This document shows positions 36,703-46,472 of a stretch of 64,000 bases of DNA, piece after piece. Numbering within the stretch: position 1 is the first letter of the stretch; every line of letters begins with the position of its first letter. The DNA comes from Perognathus longimembris pacificus (taxonomy: Eukaryota > Chordata > Mammalia > Rodentia > Heteromyidae). The stretch is from assembly GCF_023159225.1 (NCBI RefSeq), contig NC_063169.1, positions 55,019,934 through 55,083,933 of the forward strand. Reading direction: 5' to 3'. The notes beneath the pieces are model-generated. The model ran no database searches. It was given only the letters and a program-made list of their open reading frames with translations, and was not told the DNA's origin. The translations under genes were made by a program, and so were the position numbers.

Positions 36703-36824
36703 AAATGAAACTCTTAGAAGGGCAAAAATCAGGACAGGAAAATCAGTTGATAGAAACAAAGAATTGTATATAATAAGCTTTCCCTCCCCCCCAATTATAA
36801 ATGCACAAAGAAAAGTCAAGTCAC

Positions 36825-37026
36825 CTTTTCTGGGATGGGTTCTGTATATCCAGTTGTCATCATCAGTTTCCACCTGCTGCCCACAAACCGACAGCTCCCC
36901 ATCGCTGCGAAACAGCCTCTTTGTCTGCTTGGACAAGGAGGAGAAATTTATCCAGCTCACAGCCCGGGAGAGAGAGCCTGGATGTGGCTGGAGTCTGCAG
37001 GACCCTGATGAGCCCTCCTTTTTCAT
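36825..37026 (-). CDS. NHSL1: NHSL1 alternative first coding exon (partial gene)
   Basis: The frame opens at ATG 37026-37024 and runs 67 codons plus one base to a splice donor. The exon ends AAAAG at 36825 and the intron begins GTGACT at 36824. A TGA lies in frame three codons upstream of the ATG and an A sits at -3, so this start is well supported. The peptide begins MKKEGSSGS, contains LSRAVSWINFSSLSKQTKR and LFRSDGELSVCGQQVE, and ends at DDDNWIYRTHPRK; from memory this matches the N-terminus of a known NHSL1 isoform nearly residue for residue. The single trailing G fits the next NHSL1 exon, which resumes with AVSNLDEES (a codon split as G|CA). NHSL1 binds the SCAR/WAVE complex and restrains Arp2/3-driven lamellipodia; the WAVE-homology domain of the long isoform comes from a different first exon, so this isoform would lack it. 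Reading past the donor gives only intronic sequence. The rest of the gene lies below coordinate 1. Family assignment is strong; isoform usage is inferred. Confidence 0.8.
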
Positions 37027-37047
37027 CTTCCTTCACGGCAGCATCCA
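37027..37047 (-). other. Short 5' UTR behind a possible splice acceptor
   Basis: On the minus strand a pyrimidine-rich stretch ends CCTTTTGTCTCTAG, with its AG at 37049-37048, only 21 bases before the NHSL1 ATG. This fits a 3' splice site, so the coding exon may be exon 2 behind a non-coding exon in the CpG-rich block. The alternative is one continuous first exon. Sequence alone cannot decide. Confidence 0.35.
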
Positions 37048-37233
37048 CTAGAGACAAAAGGCAGCCCCCAGACAAAAAGCTCGGGTTTTAAAAATTGGCC
37101 CAGGGGGGTCCTTGAAGGGAGGGGAGCTGCTCTTCCTCTTTCTCAGTCAGACAATGTTGAGAGTCAGGCTTGGCACCGTGCAAGACTGTGTCTGTGTCCG
37201 CAATTCACAGGCAAAGGAAAAGGAAGGCTTGAG

Positions 37234-37258
37234 GACGTCAAAAATATATATATAAAAT
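37234..37258. promoter_or_regulatory. CRE-like site beside a TATA-like run
   Basis: GACGTCA, seven of eight bases of a CRE, is followed by an AT run containing TATATATAAAATAA. It reads as a fair TATA box on the plus strand and a weaker one on the minus strand, about 210-230 bp from the NHSL1 ATG. It could mark a second start site or be chance. Confidence 0.25.
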
Positions 37259-37379
37259 AAATGTTGCGCGCTCCTCACATTGTGATACTCAGTTTCTGGG
37301 GGTGAGAATATCCACAGATTTTTTTTTTTAAATGACAAGTTTAAAAACGAAGCAGGGTGATCATATTTCAGGCTCACTT

Positions 37380-37840
37380 GTCAGGACTTTGTGCGCAGAA
37401 CAGGACCAAGGCGTGGCTCCTGGGGTGTCCCTAGCATCCCCGACGGTAATCCTACCCCTCTCCCAGGCATCCTTCCTCCCCAGCCAGCCAGCCTCACCCC
37501 GGAGAAAAAGATCCAGCAGCAGGCGCGCCCCCAGTTTGAAGTTCACCCATACAGGTTTCTTGGGAGAAATCAAAGGACTCGGCCCACTTAACCCGGCCCA
37601 CCGCAGGATCATAAACCGCCCACTCGCCCTGGTTCCCGTCTGGGAAGCGCTCGGGAGCCACAGGACTCCACAAACAATAAACCGGGCTGCGTGGCCACGG
37701 CTTGGATTACAGAGTGAGCGCCCCGGGGAAAGACGATAGGCCTGCCCGCACACGGGGCCCCTCATTGGCCAGCCGAGGCCCCGCCCCCCCCCACCGGCTA
37801 CACTTCCGAGGCCGGGCAAACTTCTCAACTCCAGCACAAC
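37380..37840 (-). promoter_or_regulatory. CpG-island promoter upstream of the NHSL1 exon
   Basis: This is the only sizeable stretch in the window rich in both G+C and CpG dinucleotides. Elsewhere CpG is strongly depleted, as is usual in a methylated mammalian genome. It lies 0.35-0.8 kb upstream of the NHSL1 coding exon in minus-strand terms. The start site cannot be seen. Long open frames on both strands here follow from the base composition. Confidence 0.6.
37764..37789 (-). promoter_or_regulatory. Paired GC box and CCAAT box
   Basis: Read on the minus strand, GGGGGCGGGGCC (37789-37778, Sp-type GC box) is followed by GGCCAATGAG (CCAAT at 37768-37764, NF-Y type). Such pairs typically lie 40-100 bp upstream of a TATA-less start site. 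The CCAAT orientation fits minus-strand transcription, although CCAAT boxes work in either direction. Confidence 0.45.
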
Positions 37841-38945
37841 TATGGAAAGGCAAGCTTGTGGCAGGCAGAGGGCAGGCAGACGTCTGGGGATTTAAAGACC
37901 CGATTCATGCCTTCCCAGACCCTGCCTGTGAACGTGCAATTTTGAGAAGGGATCTGAATGCGTGGTACAGTTTTATACACTTATACACACACACACACAC
38001 ACACACATACACCATTCCTAAGTGGCTGAAGGAACTGGATTTAAAAGAAATACACTTCCAGGAGGATAGACTCCACTTTTCTTCACTCCCAGCTTGCAGC
38101 ACAGGTGAAATGTAGCCACACTTGCACCTGTTACCTCTCCTGCCTGCCACCAGCAGCACCAGGGCCAAGGACAACCTCCTCTAGCTGGCCTCTGGGGTTA
38201 TCCTTCTGCAGCTTTGAAAGATCATCCTATCAGAGGAATCATAGTGAGACACAGAACTATACTAGATCAACTAGCTGCAGGCCCAGCCCCCTGGCCTCTA
38301 ATGCAAATCATCTACAGCTCTGGCTATGCATTTGGGTACAGCCCTTCCCTGGTGCCCGTGTAATGGGTTGGTCCTAGGATTCTAAGAGTCCTTTTCACCA
38401 CAGACACCTGTCTCTCCATTCCTTTCCCCAATGTGAAACCCAGCGTAAAGTGAGCAAGTAACAAGTAGAGACCAGGTCCTTCGTGCTTTGCTTTGTTCAG
38501 CATTGAGCTAATTTACTAACAAATTTGCTTGAAAATAAACCGATTAAAAGTTATAATGCATAGTATTGCACATCTTCTCCAACACAGTGAGACTGTAGGA
38601 AATGCTTCTACATGCTTACAAGGATTGGGACATTTGTAAAGGAAGAACAAAATGTTTCTGGGACAGGCATCTCAGTAAACTAAGAAAACAGGCACTGAGA
38701 CTGGACAGCAAAGTGACAGTATGGCCCCTGGAGCCAGGGACTCTATGATGCCACACATCACTGGGCCAGAGCTTCACTATCACCACCTGCTCTGGGTCTG
38801 CTTCAGCTCTACACTAAAAATAATAGGTCCACTTTGGCCACTGGGGGGAAAATGATAAAATATGCCGAATACTAGTGGCTGACCTCAAAGTTCAAACATC
38901 TAAGGCTATTCTTCAGACTAAAGGATACTTTCAAGAATCTAAAAC
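37841..38945. other. 5' flank or intron above the CpG block
   Basis: Repeat-poor, with a (CA)n run at 37985-38007. Plus-strand frames of 90-137 codons (37702-38377) have no recognised family. Confidence 0.35.
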
Positions 38946-39130
38946 AACGTCAGGTGCTACTGGCTCTCACCTGTAACCCTAACTACTTAGGAGACCAAGA
39001 TCTGAGGGTCAAGGTTTTAAGGCGGACCAAGCAAGAAAGTATGTGAGACTCTTATCTCCTATGAACTATTAAAAAGGTGGAAGTGAAGCTGTGGCTCAAG
39101 TTGTAGAGTATTAACCTTGAAGAAGAAAAA
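38946..39130 (+). repeat. B1-Geo SINE, 3' truncated
   Basis: Head and first part of Geo to AACCTTGAAGAAG, then A-rich; the last ~50 bases of Geo are absent. Confidence 0.8.
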
Positions 39131-39261
39131 AAATCTAAAATATATTCTGACTTATTAAATTGAAATCCTTTTGCACAGCTACATGAAGTTTATGTGTATG
39201 TAAGTATGTGATGTGTGTATACACACACATAACACATACACACACACACAATCTAAAAATA

Positions 39262-39345
39262 AGCCAGGGATGGTGGTATACATCTGTAATCCCAGCACTG
39301 AGGACTGAGGCAGAAGAATCTTAAATTCAGAGAAGCCCTTCAAAC
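39262..39345 (+). repeat. B1 monomer fragment
   Basis: AAGCCAGGGATGGTGGTATA and TGTAATCCCAGCACTGAGG: classical B1 head, preceded by a (CA)n run at 39226-39250. Confidence 0.65.
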
Positions 39346-39726
39346 ATATACATATACATTATCTCGGCAGAAAATACATAAACACTCCAATGCAGTCTAC
39401 CACTTTACATGGGATCTCCCTCCAAGGCCCATCTCTGCTCTAAGAGTCTACAGACCCCAAAGTAACCCAGTCCACTGCCCAACAAAAACTCTGTGCTACT
39501 TCCAGTAGACTAGGTATGCAGCTGGATACTTTCCTCAACCACCCTTCTTGTAGTGTGCACACATACAACCGCACAGGTGTACTGGAGTGCTAGTGACCAG
39601 CCCTTACCCCACCCCTGCACACATCTAGGAAGGGGCAAATGGTGGTGGGAGAGGGGCTCAAGGAAGGAAAATTCACTACCAAGCAACCATGAACACTAAC
39701 TGGCCCATTCAGAAACAATACTCAAG

Positions 39727-39870
39727 ATCTGGGCACCAGTGGCTCATGCCTATAATCATAGCTCCTCAGGAGGCTGAGATTTGAGGATCGTGGTGTGAAG
39801 CCAGTCCAGGAAGCAAACTCCATGAGACACTTATCTCCAATTAACCACCAGAAAACCAGAAGTGGTGCTA
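39727..39870 (+). repeat. B1-Geo SINE cut at the start of Geo
   Basis: Intact head (CTGGGCACCAGTGGCTCATG) and linker; ends at AACCAGAAGTGGTGCTAT. Either a 3' deletion or premature internal priming. Confidence 0.85.
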
Positions 39871-41821
39871 TTATATAGATTGATTAAAGATCATAACTGA
39901 AGTTATTTGAAAAAACCCAATTATATCTTGAAAGTAAACAACCTGATAAACCCTGCATTTGTAGGAAGCATGCTCATCAACCTCAAGACCTAGCAATGCA
40001 TGTGAACTATAACCAATTCTCTACCAGCCAGTCCATGTTGCTGACATATTGGCCTTTGGTTATTAAATCTTCATTTGTGTAACAACTGCAGGAAATATTT
40101 CTACTTAACCATGCACATTACATATGTACCCCAGTTAGCTTAGAAAACCCAAAGTGGGATACTTCATTCAGACTGTTTTTATCAACCCATGAACCATGTA
40201 TTTTAGTCATCTGAATATCAACCTAGAAGCCATACATAGCCACAGCTTGGCAGCAGGACCTCAGGTATGTGCCGAGCATTCATGTATAAGTATCACTGAT
40301 CTTCACAGTAACCCTGCTATGGGATCGCTTTAATTTTTAGGGAATAATTGGTCTTCTTACCTAACATTGGCCAGAATCTTCCACATAACAGAACATCTCA
40401 AAGTACTCATTTTTTTTCATATGAAAATCTACAATAAAAAATAGACTCGACCCTGATCTTTTAAACAGACAGCCGTGCTGAACAGATTTTACTCACTGTG
40501 CTGGGCTCTTCTCTCTCCCCTCTCCCCATCAAGCTGTCAAACAGAAACTTCTGCTGTCATCACATGTGCCAACAACTGTGCCCCTCGCCACTCTGCCCAG
40601 ACCCCAGCCTGCTTCCATGACATGTGTGGTGGCAGTCTGAGAGGCCTCACCGAATGAGATCAGAGCTGTGTGTGGACGACCAGCGATGTCCCAGCTGCCC
40701 ACCCCCCAACACCTTGTCCTTCAGCCCAAGGATTGAAATGGCTGGGTAATGACCCCCAGGTGGATCTGCACACGGCTGGCTGATAATTGATTGCCTCTTT
40801 CATGTTAAGTTCTTACTCCCTGGAGGGTCATTTATACATCTCTACTGCCAAGAGTATTAAGAAAATATATTTAAGAAATGATTTAAGTCATACATTAAAG
40901 AAACCGTATGTATAAAATTAAAGAACTTTCCCTAGAAAAACTGGAAAGCACTAGAACAAATTATCAGAGAAAGTTCTACAATCATCTTTCTGAGGCAATG
41001 CCCATTTAATTTGGAGAGGCTGATCAATTTCAACCAAGAGTCAGAGGGGTGGATTGGATAAATGTGGAAGATCTTTGCTGACAGATAAAATGCTTCATGT
41101 TTCAACATATACCAGCATCCTTAAAAGGGAGTTTAGCTCTACAGCAAGTTTTTGATGTTAATAAAAACTGTTAAACATTATAGGATTAGACAAACCCCTC
41201 TACCGATCAGGCATATAATTGCTCTACTACTTGCCATCTGTGTAAAATGCCAGCCAAGAGTAGGAATTCATTTCAAGTGCCATCAGTTTTTGTTGTTTGT
41301 ATGGGGGGGGGGGAGGGGTGGCCTCAAAGCCTGGTGACTTTTAATTTCCCCGTGTGCCTGTCTACTCTCTGGAATCTAGGAGAGAGGCAAAGCCCTTCCT
41401 GACTGTAGAAATCAATGGCGCACAGCACCTAAGTAATGGAGTTAATGGGACTGATTGGTGTAGCTCAAAGTGAGGCAAAGAACATGAAGACAAAATAGAG
41501 AAGAGCAAGACTTGGGGGTCAGACCCAAACACATCAGCAACATTCACTTAAACTGTGTCATGTTCTAAGCCCTGTGCCCTGGGGAACAGCAGAGTGGCTC
41601 TTACAAATTACCACCAGAATCTCCCAGACGACCCACAGGGACCTTTAACTTGCAAGACAGGGTGCCTTGGGTTTTCTAGCTGTCACTTCCTGTGAATAAT
41701 TTAAGAGCAGCTTCAAGTGGAAATCTTTCTATGAGGTAATTTGTAGGCATGACAGAAAAAGCTTATCTCAACATCTAAATGTAAATAATTTAAGCCAGAT
41801 ATGTAAATCTAAAATAAATAA

Positions 41822-41825
<4 letters not shown>
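39871..41825. other. Long repeat-poor non-coding stretch
   Basis: Nearly 2 kb without a recognisable SINE, unusual for this window. About 40700-41100 carries AT-rich homeodomain-like sites (CTGATAATTGATTG). It contains an 11-base G run at 41303-41313. Confidence 0.4.

Positions 41826-41869
<44 letters not shown>
41804..41869 (+). repeat. (AAAT)n / (TA)n microsatellite
   Basis: A few AAAT units then about 22 TA units. This can extrude as a cruciform and is a fragile, length-variable tract. Confidence 0.95.
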
Positions 41870-41872
<3 letters not shown>

Positions 41873-41962
41873 CAGGACCACAACTCCCATACCACCCTAA
41901 ATTCTCTTCATGGGTAAGAGATTCCCCACACACACCCCGAAATTAAATGACTGATTGCACTC

Positions 41963-42204
41963 AAGAAAAAGGTCATACGGGGCTGGGGATATGGCCTAGT
42001 GGCAAGAGTGCTTGCCTCGTATACATGAGGCCCTGGGTTCAATTCCCCAGCACCACATATACAGAAAATGGCCAGAAGTGGCACTGTGGCTCAAGTGGCA
42101 GAGTGCTAGCCTTGAGCAAAAAGAAGCCAGGGACAGTGCTCAGGCCCTGAGTCCAAGCCCCAGGACTGGCCAAAAAAAAAAAAAAGGAAAAAGAAAAAGG
42201 TCAT
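41963..42204 (+). repeat. IDL-Geo SINE, young, 14-bp target duplication
   Basis: AAGAAAAAGGTCAT at 41963-41976 and 42191-42204 flanks a full-length copy close to the young consensus, with a 13-base A tail. A good reference copy for the family in this window. Confidence 0.95.
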
Positions 42205-42428
42205 GGAAGACAAAACAGTGACTTTCCTCCTCACAGCTAGTCCTATTTTTTTAGGTTCACTCACCTACCACTGTCGTAAACTTTAAAAGGAAGAAAAGTA
42301 GCAGGGATAGTGATACATTACATACCAGACCCTGGTGGAAAAGTTTTTAAGTTCATTTTTTCCTGGTAGATGTTTAAGATAGAGAAGTTTCAGTCAACCT
42401 TAAATGACCTCCCAAAGAGTTGACTCTT

Positions 42429-42630
42429 TGGGAATGTGGCTTAAATGGTAGAGTGCTTGCTTTGCATTCATGAAGCCCTGGGTTCCATTCCTCAGTGCCA
42501 CATAAACAGAAAAGGCCGGAAGTGGCACAATGGCTCAAGTGATAGAGTGCTAGCCTTGAGCAAAAAGAAGCCAGGGACAGTGCTCAGGCCCTGAGGTCAA
42601 GCCTAGAACTGGCAAAAAATAAACACATAA
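42429..42630 (+). repeat. IDL-Geo SINE, 5' truncated
   Basis: Begins at GGGAATGTGGCTTAAATGG, lacking GGGGCT. Same orientation as its two neighbours. A short palindrome (AAAGAGTTGACTCTTT) abuts its 5' end. Confidence 0.88.
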
Positions 42631-42852
42631 AAAAGTTGGCTCTGGGGCTGGGAATATGGCCTAGGGGCAAGAGTGTTTGCCTCCTATACATGAAGCCCTG
42701 GGTTCGATTCCCCAGCACCACATACATAGAAAACGGCCAGAAGTGGTACTATGGCTCAAGTGGCAGAGTGCTAGCCTTGAGCACAAAGAAGCCAGGGACA
42801 GTGCTCAGGCCCTGAGTCCAAGCTCCAGGACTGGCCAAAAAAAAGTTGGCTC
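42631..42852 (+). repeat. IDL-Geo SINE, young, 12-bp target duplication
   Basis: AAAAGTTGGCTC at 42631-42642 and 42841-42852 brackets the copy. It inserted at the end of the A-rich tail of the previous one. Confidence 0.93.
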
Positions 42853-43084
42853 CATTTCAAGCTACCTTCATCACTGCACTGCAGCATACAAACGGACGTG
42901 TTTGGTTAGGAGACATTTGATTAATGTAACCAGCCTTTCTCACATTTCCATTACATGTCAGAAATACACAATTACTCTGTTAGGACTCCAGTAAACCAGA
43001 TACATTTTACTTCTAACTCCAGAAATTAACAGAATTAGTTATAAAGTACTTAAAATACATAAAGTACTTAAAATTCTGTAGTCA

Positions 43085-43150
43085 GGCCCAGCACTGGTGG
43101 CTCACACCTGTAATCCTAGCTACTCAGGAGGCTGAGGTCTGAGATCTGTT
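43085..43150 (+). repeat. B1-Geo head fragment
   Basis: GCACTGGTGGCTCACACCTG to GGCTGAGGTCTGAG only. Confidence 0.75.
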
Positions 43151-43205
43151 ACTTATATAACAAGCTTATACATGGCTCAAAATAAAAATAATAAATTTTA
43201 AAAAT

Positions 43206-43364
43206 TACAGATCAGCAAGGTGGGACATGCCAGCAGTCCTAGCTGCTATGGAGGGAAGTTCAGGTACGAGGATCTGAAGTTTTGAGGCCAGCCTGAGCAA
43301 AGGTATGAAGACTACATTTAAAACAAAACACAAGCTGGGTGTCAGTGGCTCACACCTGTCATCA

Positions 43365-43365
<1 letters not shown>
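43206..43365 (+). repeat. Old B1-like unit plus a B1-Geo head stub
   Basis: First unit AGCAAGGTGGGACATGCC to GCCTGAGCAAAGG; then GCTGGGTGTCAGTGGCTCAC stops after 30 bases where a CA array begins. Confidence 0.6.

Positions 43366-43407
<42 letters not shown>
43366..43407 (+). repeat. (CA)n microsatellite inside a SINE head
   Basis: About 21 CA units directly after CACACCTGTCATCACT, so the array appears to have grown from the CACACC of the head. Confidence 0.92.
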
Positions 43408-43409
<2 letters not shown>

Positions 43410-43514
43410 AGAGCTCCAGTGTCAGACACTTGAGTAGGAAGGGAGGAGAAGGGAGAAGAGAAGAATATCTTAATAAGTTTTTAGTTTTATTTTTTAACCA
43501 CTTATTTGACCTTT

Positions 43515-43790
43515 GTTTTTTGTCAGCACTGCATTTGAACTTGAAGCCTCATACTTGCAAGGTAAGCACTTCACCTCTTAAGCCATGTCCAAGCCCAAAT
43601 GCTTCGTTTTTTGCATGGGGTCTCGCTGGCCTTCCTCTTACCTGCACATCCTCTATGGCTAGTCTTACAAACATACCATGTCTAGCTTATTGGTTAAGCT
43701 AGGATCGTACATTTTGCCCTGGCTGGCCTCAAACCACAATTCTCCCAATCTCTGGGTTTATAGGTGTGCATTGTCAAACTCAGCCCTTGA
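43515..43790 (-). repeat. Old composite SINE (7SL plus tRNA half)
   Basis: Minus strand: 7SL-like head at about 43690-43790, then a tRNA half reading ACATGGCTTAAGAGGTGAAG, TGCTTACCTTGCAAG, CTTCAAGTTCAAATG. Aligned by eye with Geo it shares box A and box B regions but lacks the AAAAGCTCAGGGACAG segment. Confidence 0.55.
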
Positions 43791-44278
43791 GATTTTTCTG
43801 CTTTGAGGTGCCACCACAATTTAAATTCTAAGCCAATAATGCCTACTTTCATTGATGGAAAATATTTTTTGTTTTATGTGAGGTTGTCATGGCATAATAA
43901 AAACTGATACTCTGATAATAGTTTTAAATTATTGAAAATATATATATATGGAATACCATAAATTATCTTTGATTACTTCACATTATTACATTTCCTCAGA
44001 CCCATAAACTCTTCTTTTTCTCTAGGGAAAAAAGCTAAGTAAAAATAGATGATTTTTTTAAACAAAATTAAGGTAAAGTGGAGCCAAGGAAACTTAGGAA
44101 ACTGACAGCAGTGATACATGATGACAATGATTGAGTCCTTCTTGTCATGCTATCTGGGCAGGTCCTTGCCATCAGGTTAAACAGGAGGAAAACTGGAAGA
44201 AAAGAAAATGATCAGTGTTCTGCTGACCCTGGGTCAGTTCAAGCTCAGTACCGACATCTTGATCAAAGAATCAAGTCT
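43791..44278. other. Non-coding unique sequence
   Basis: AT-rich with a short (TA)n; no exon signals. Confidence 0.35.
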
Positions 44279-44478
44279 GGCCAGGGCACCAGTGGCTCAC
44301 GCCTGTAATCCTAGCTACTCAGGAGGCTGAGGTCTGAGGATCACAACTCAAAGCCAGAATGGGTAGAAAAAAAATCCATGAAGCTCTTTATATCCAATTA
44401 GCTACCAGAAAACTAGAAGTGGATCTGTGGCTCAGGGACAGTGCCTAGGCCCTAAGTTCAAGTCCTACAACTGACCAA
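44279..44478 (+). repeat. B1-Geo SINE with microhomology deletion
   Basis: Geo reads CTGTGGCTCAGGGACAG: the segment between two GCTCA motifs in normal Geo (roughly 35 bases) is missing with one GCTCA retained. Confidence 0.88.
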
Positions 44479-45243
44479 AAAAGAATCTAATCTGACCTTC
44501 CTCTATAGAAGCACACCAGATAGATGGGGGGGGTTTCCAGTATTCTGAGCTACCTATACTGCCTTGTCTTTTTATTAATAAAGCTTACTAAAACATTGTG
44601 ACAACACAACAAACATCCCTCCCTACTACCTTACCTTCTCCCATGCCTGCCACATGCATGGACCTACACCTATTTTTCCACCTAAATTTAATAGGAAGTC
44701 TTAGTTGAGACACCAGAATCCAGACAGCCAGAGAGCTGGATAAAATTCACACCCAGAATCCTTTGTGGAGGAACCCAGGATTCTGCACCTACCAAGTGTC
44801 CACAAACAATTCCAACGTGCCAATGCCCACAAGCCACTAGTTTTACACTGCTACACTACAGCACACACATTGCAGAGTTAATGTCTCCACATAGAATTTC
44901 ACCGAAACACAGAAAACATCACACCCCAAGTGCAGACACAGCACTGAGCAAATAAATAGGATAGCAGAGCATATCTGAACAGAAGTCAGGAGAAATGACA
45001 GGCGGATAAATGACACTAGGTAACTTTTGCGTTTTTCTACACTTTGTATCTAAGCATACAGCATACGTTTTCTAACCATTTAACTTTTCATTTTCACTCA
45101 GAATTATTTTACAATCAAAAAGAAATCAGCAGACTTTTAATCCTTAGCAGGTTTTCATATTTGTTTCAGGTTTTTTATAAGAGGAAAATGTTACAAATAA
45201 ATGTTCATCCTTTCACCAGTTCCCCTGCGAAACATATTTTTCT
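44479..45243. other. Non-coding unique sequence
   Basis: No repeat or exon recognised. Confidence 0.35.
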
Positions 45244-45451
45244 AGGGTTGGGAATATGGCCTAGTGGTAGAGTGTTTGCCTAGCATGCATGAAGCCCTGG
45301 GTTCGATTCCTCAGTCCCACATATATAGAAAAAGCCAGAAGTGGCACTATGGCTCAAGTGGTAGAGTGCTAGCCTTGAGCAAAAAGAAGCCAAGAACAGT
45401 GATTTAACCCTGAGGTCTAAGCCCCAGGACTGGCAAAAAAAAAAAAAAAAA
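45244..45451 (+). repeat. IDL-Geo SINE
   Basis: Mixed features: GGCCTAGTGGTAGAG with TAGCATGCATGAAG, an intermediate between old and young types. A ~18-base A tail. Confidence 0.92.
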
Positions 45452-46257
45452 CCTAAATTGGATGTGGACTCTTTGTCAGACACATTTTCTCATACTTTTT
45501 CTATCTGCCTGCCTACCCACTGCCAAAACATAGAACCAGTTTTGTGTTTACACTTATTTCATAAATAAGGTTCTATGGCCCAAGTTATTCTAGTTCTATG
45601 TAATAATATCTGACACTTCCCACTCAAGCTGGCCCTGCCTGGGAAACCAATGGAGCACTGCTCAGGGAGTACCTCTGAACCAATGTGACCCTGTGTCTCT
45701 CCACAGGCTGAGTCTATTAGACCTGCTCTGTCTGTAAGAGTATTTTGTTTAAAACTTTGCCAAGTTTATCTTTCTAGTGCTTATGGAAATAAAGGAGTAG
45801 ATGATAAAATATCTCAAAATATAACTATCAGAGACTAGAATGTGCCATCCCAAATATACTTCATTTAGTAAATTCTGAGCCCATTCTTCTGAGCCACTGC
45901 TGACACAGCACTAGCTCTAAAAAATAAAAATAAATCTGTCCTTCATAAAAGACATCATTACCTGTAAAGAAATCTGTAATCAGTATCGACATTTTTGTAT
46001 GTGTGTCCATCAGGACAAAGGCTGTTCCAAGAGCTTTACTGTGTGCGCAATAACAAGAGGAGGGCCTGCTCACCTCAGCACCCGGCCCCCAGAGCCTCAT
46101 TCCTTTCTGCGGCTCAGATACTATCCAAGCTTCAACCATCTGACTTTTCTGGAATCTCAGGTTATAATTTAGGTTTTCTGCAACCCCACACATTATTTCA
46201 ATTATTTGCAGCTTGAAGAACCTGCGCAGGTAGGAGTAGTTACTTTCCTTCTTTACA
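45452..46257. other. Non-coding unique sequence
   Basis: No SINE. The 178-codon minus frame at 45861-46397 begins inside the next IDL-Geo copy and is not a gene. Confidence 0.4.
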
Positions 46258-46472
46258 AAAACATTAACATGGCTAGTGGCAAGAGTGCTTGCTTTATATA
46301 CATGAAGCCCTGGGTTCAATTCCCCAGCACCACGTATACAGAAAATGGCCAGAAAGTGGCGCTGTGGCTCAAGTGGCAGAGTGCTAGCCTTGAACAAAAA
46401 AGCCAGGGTTAGTGCTCAGGCCCTGAGACCAAGCCCCAGGACTGGAAAAAAAAAAACAAAACATTAACATGG
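46258..46472 (+). repeat. IDL-Geo SINE, 5' truncated, 15-bp target duplication
   Basis: AAAACATTAACATGG at 46258-46272 and 46458-46472. The element starts at CTAGTGGCAAGAGTGC, missing the first ~16 IDL bases including half of box A; otherwise young type. Confidence 0.93.

Noticed and set aside
37361..37837. 158-codon minus-strand frame in the CpG block
   Set aside because: G+C-rich sequence has few stops; the product has no recognisable domain and the frame lies upstream of the NHSL1 start in promoter/leader sequence.
37702..38377. Plus-strand frames of 137 and 90 codons beside the CpG block
   Set aside because: Composition-driven, run through a CA repeat, no family similarity.
41977..42070. 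tRNA-Ala gene
   Set aside because: Box A and B are present but no cloverleaf or discriminator end; it continues into Geo, so it is a SINE head.
41947..42994. Recurring peptide frames containing YTENGQKW / QHHIYRKWPEV
   Set aside because: They recur at 5662, 15882, 46206 and 61058 because they are translations of IDL-Geo SINE, not a gene family.
45861..46397. 178-codon minus frame
   Set aside because: Its first ~40 codons are an IDL-Geo SINE in reverse; the rest is unremarkable.
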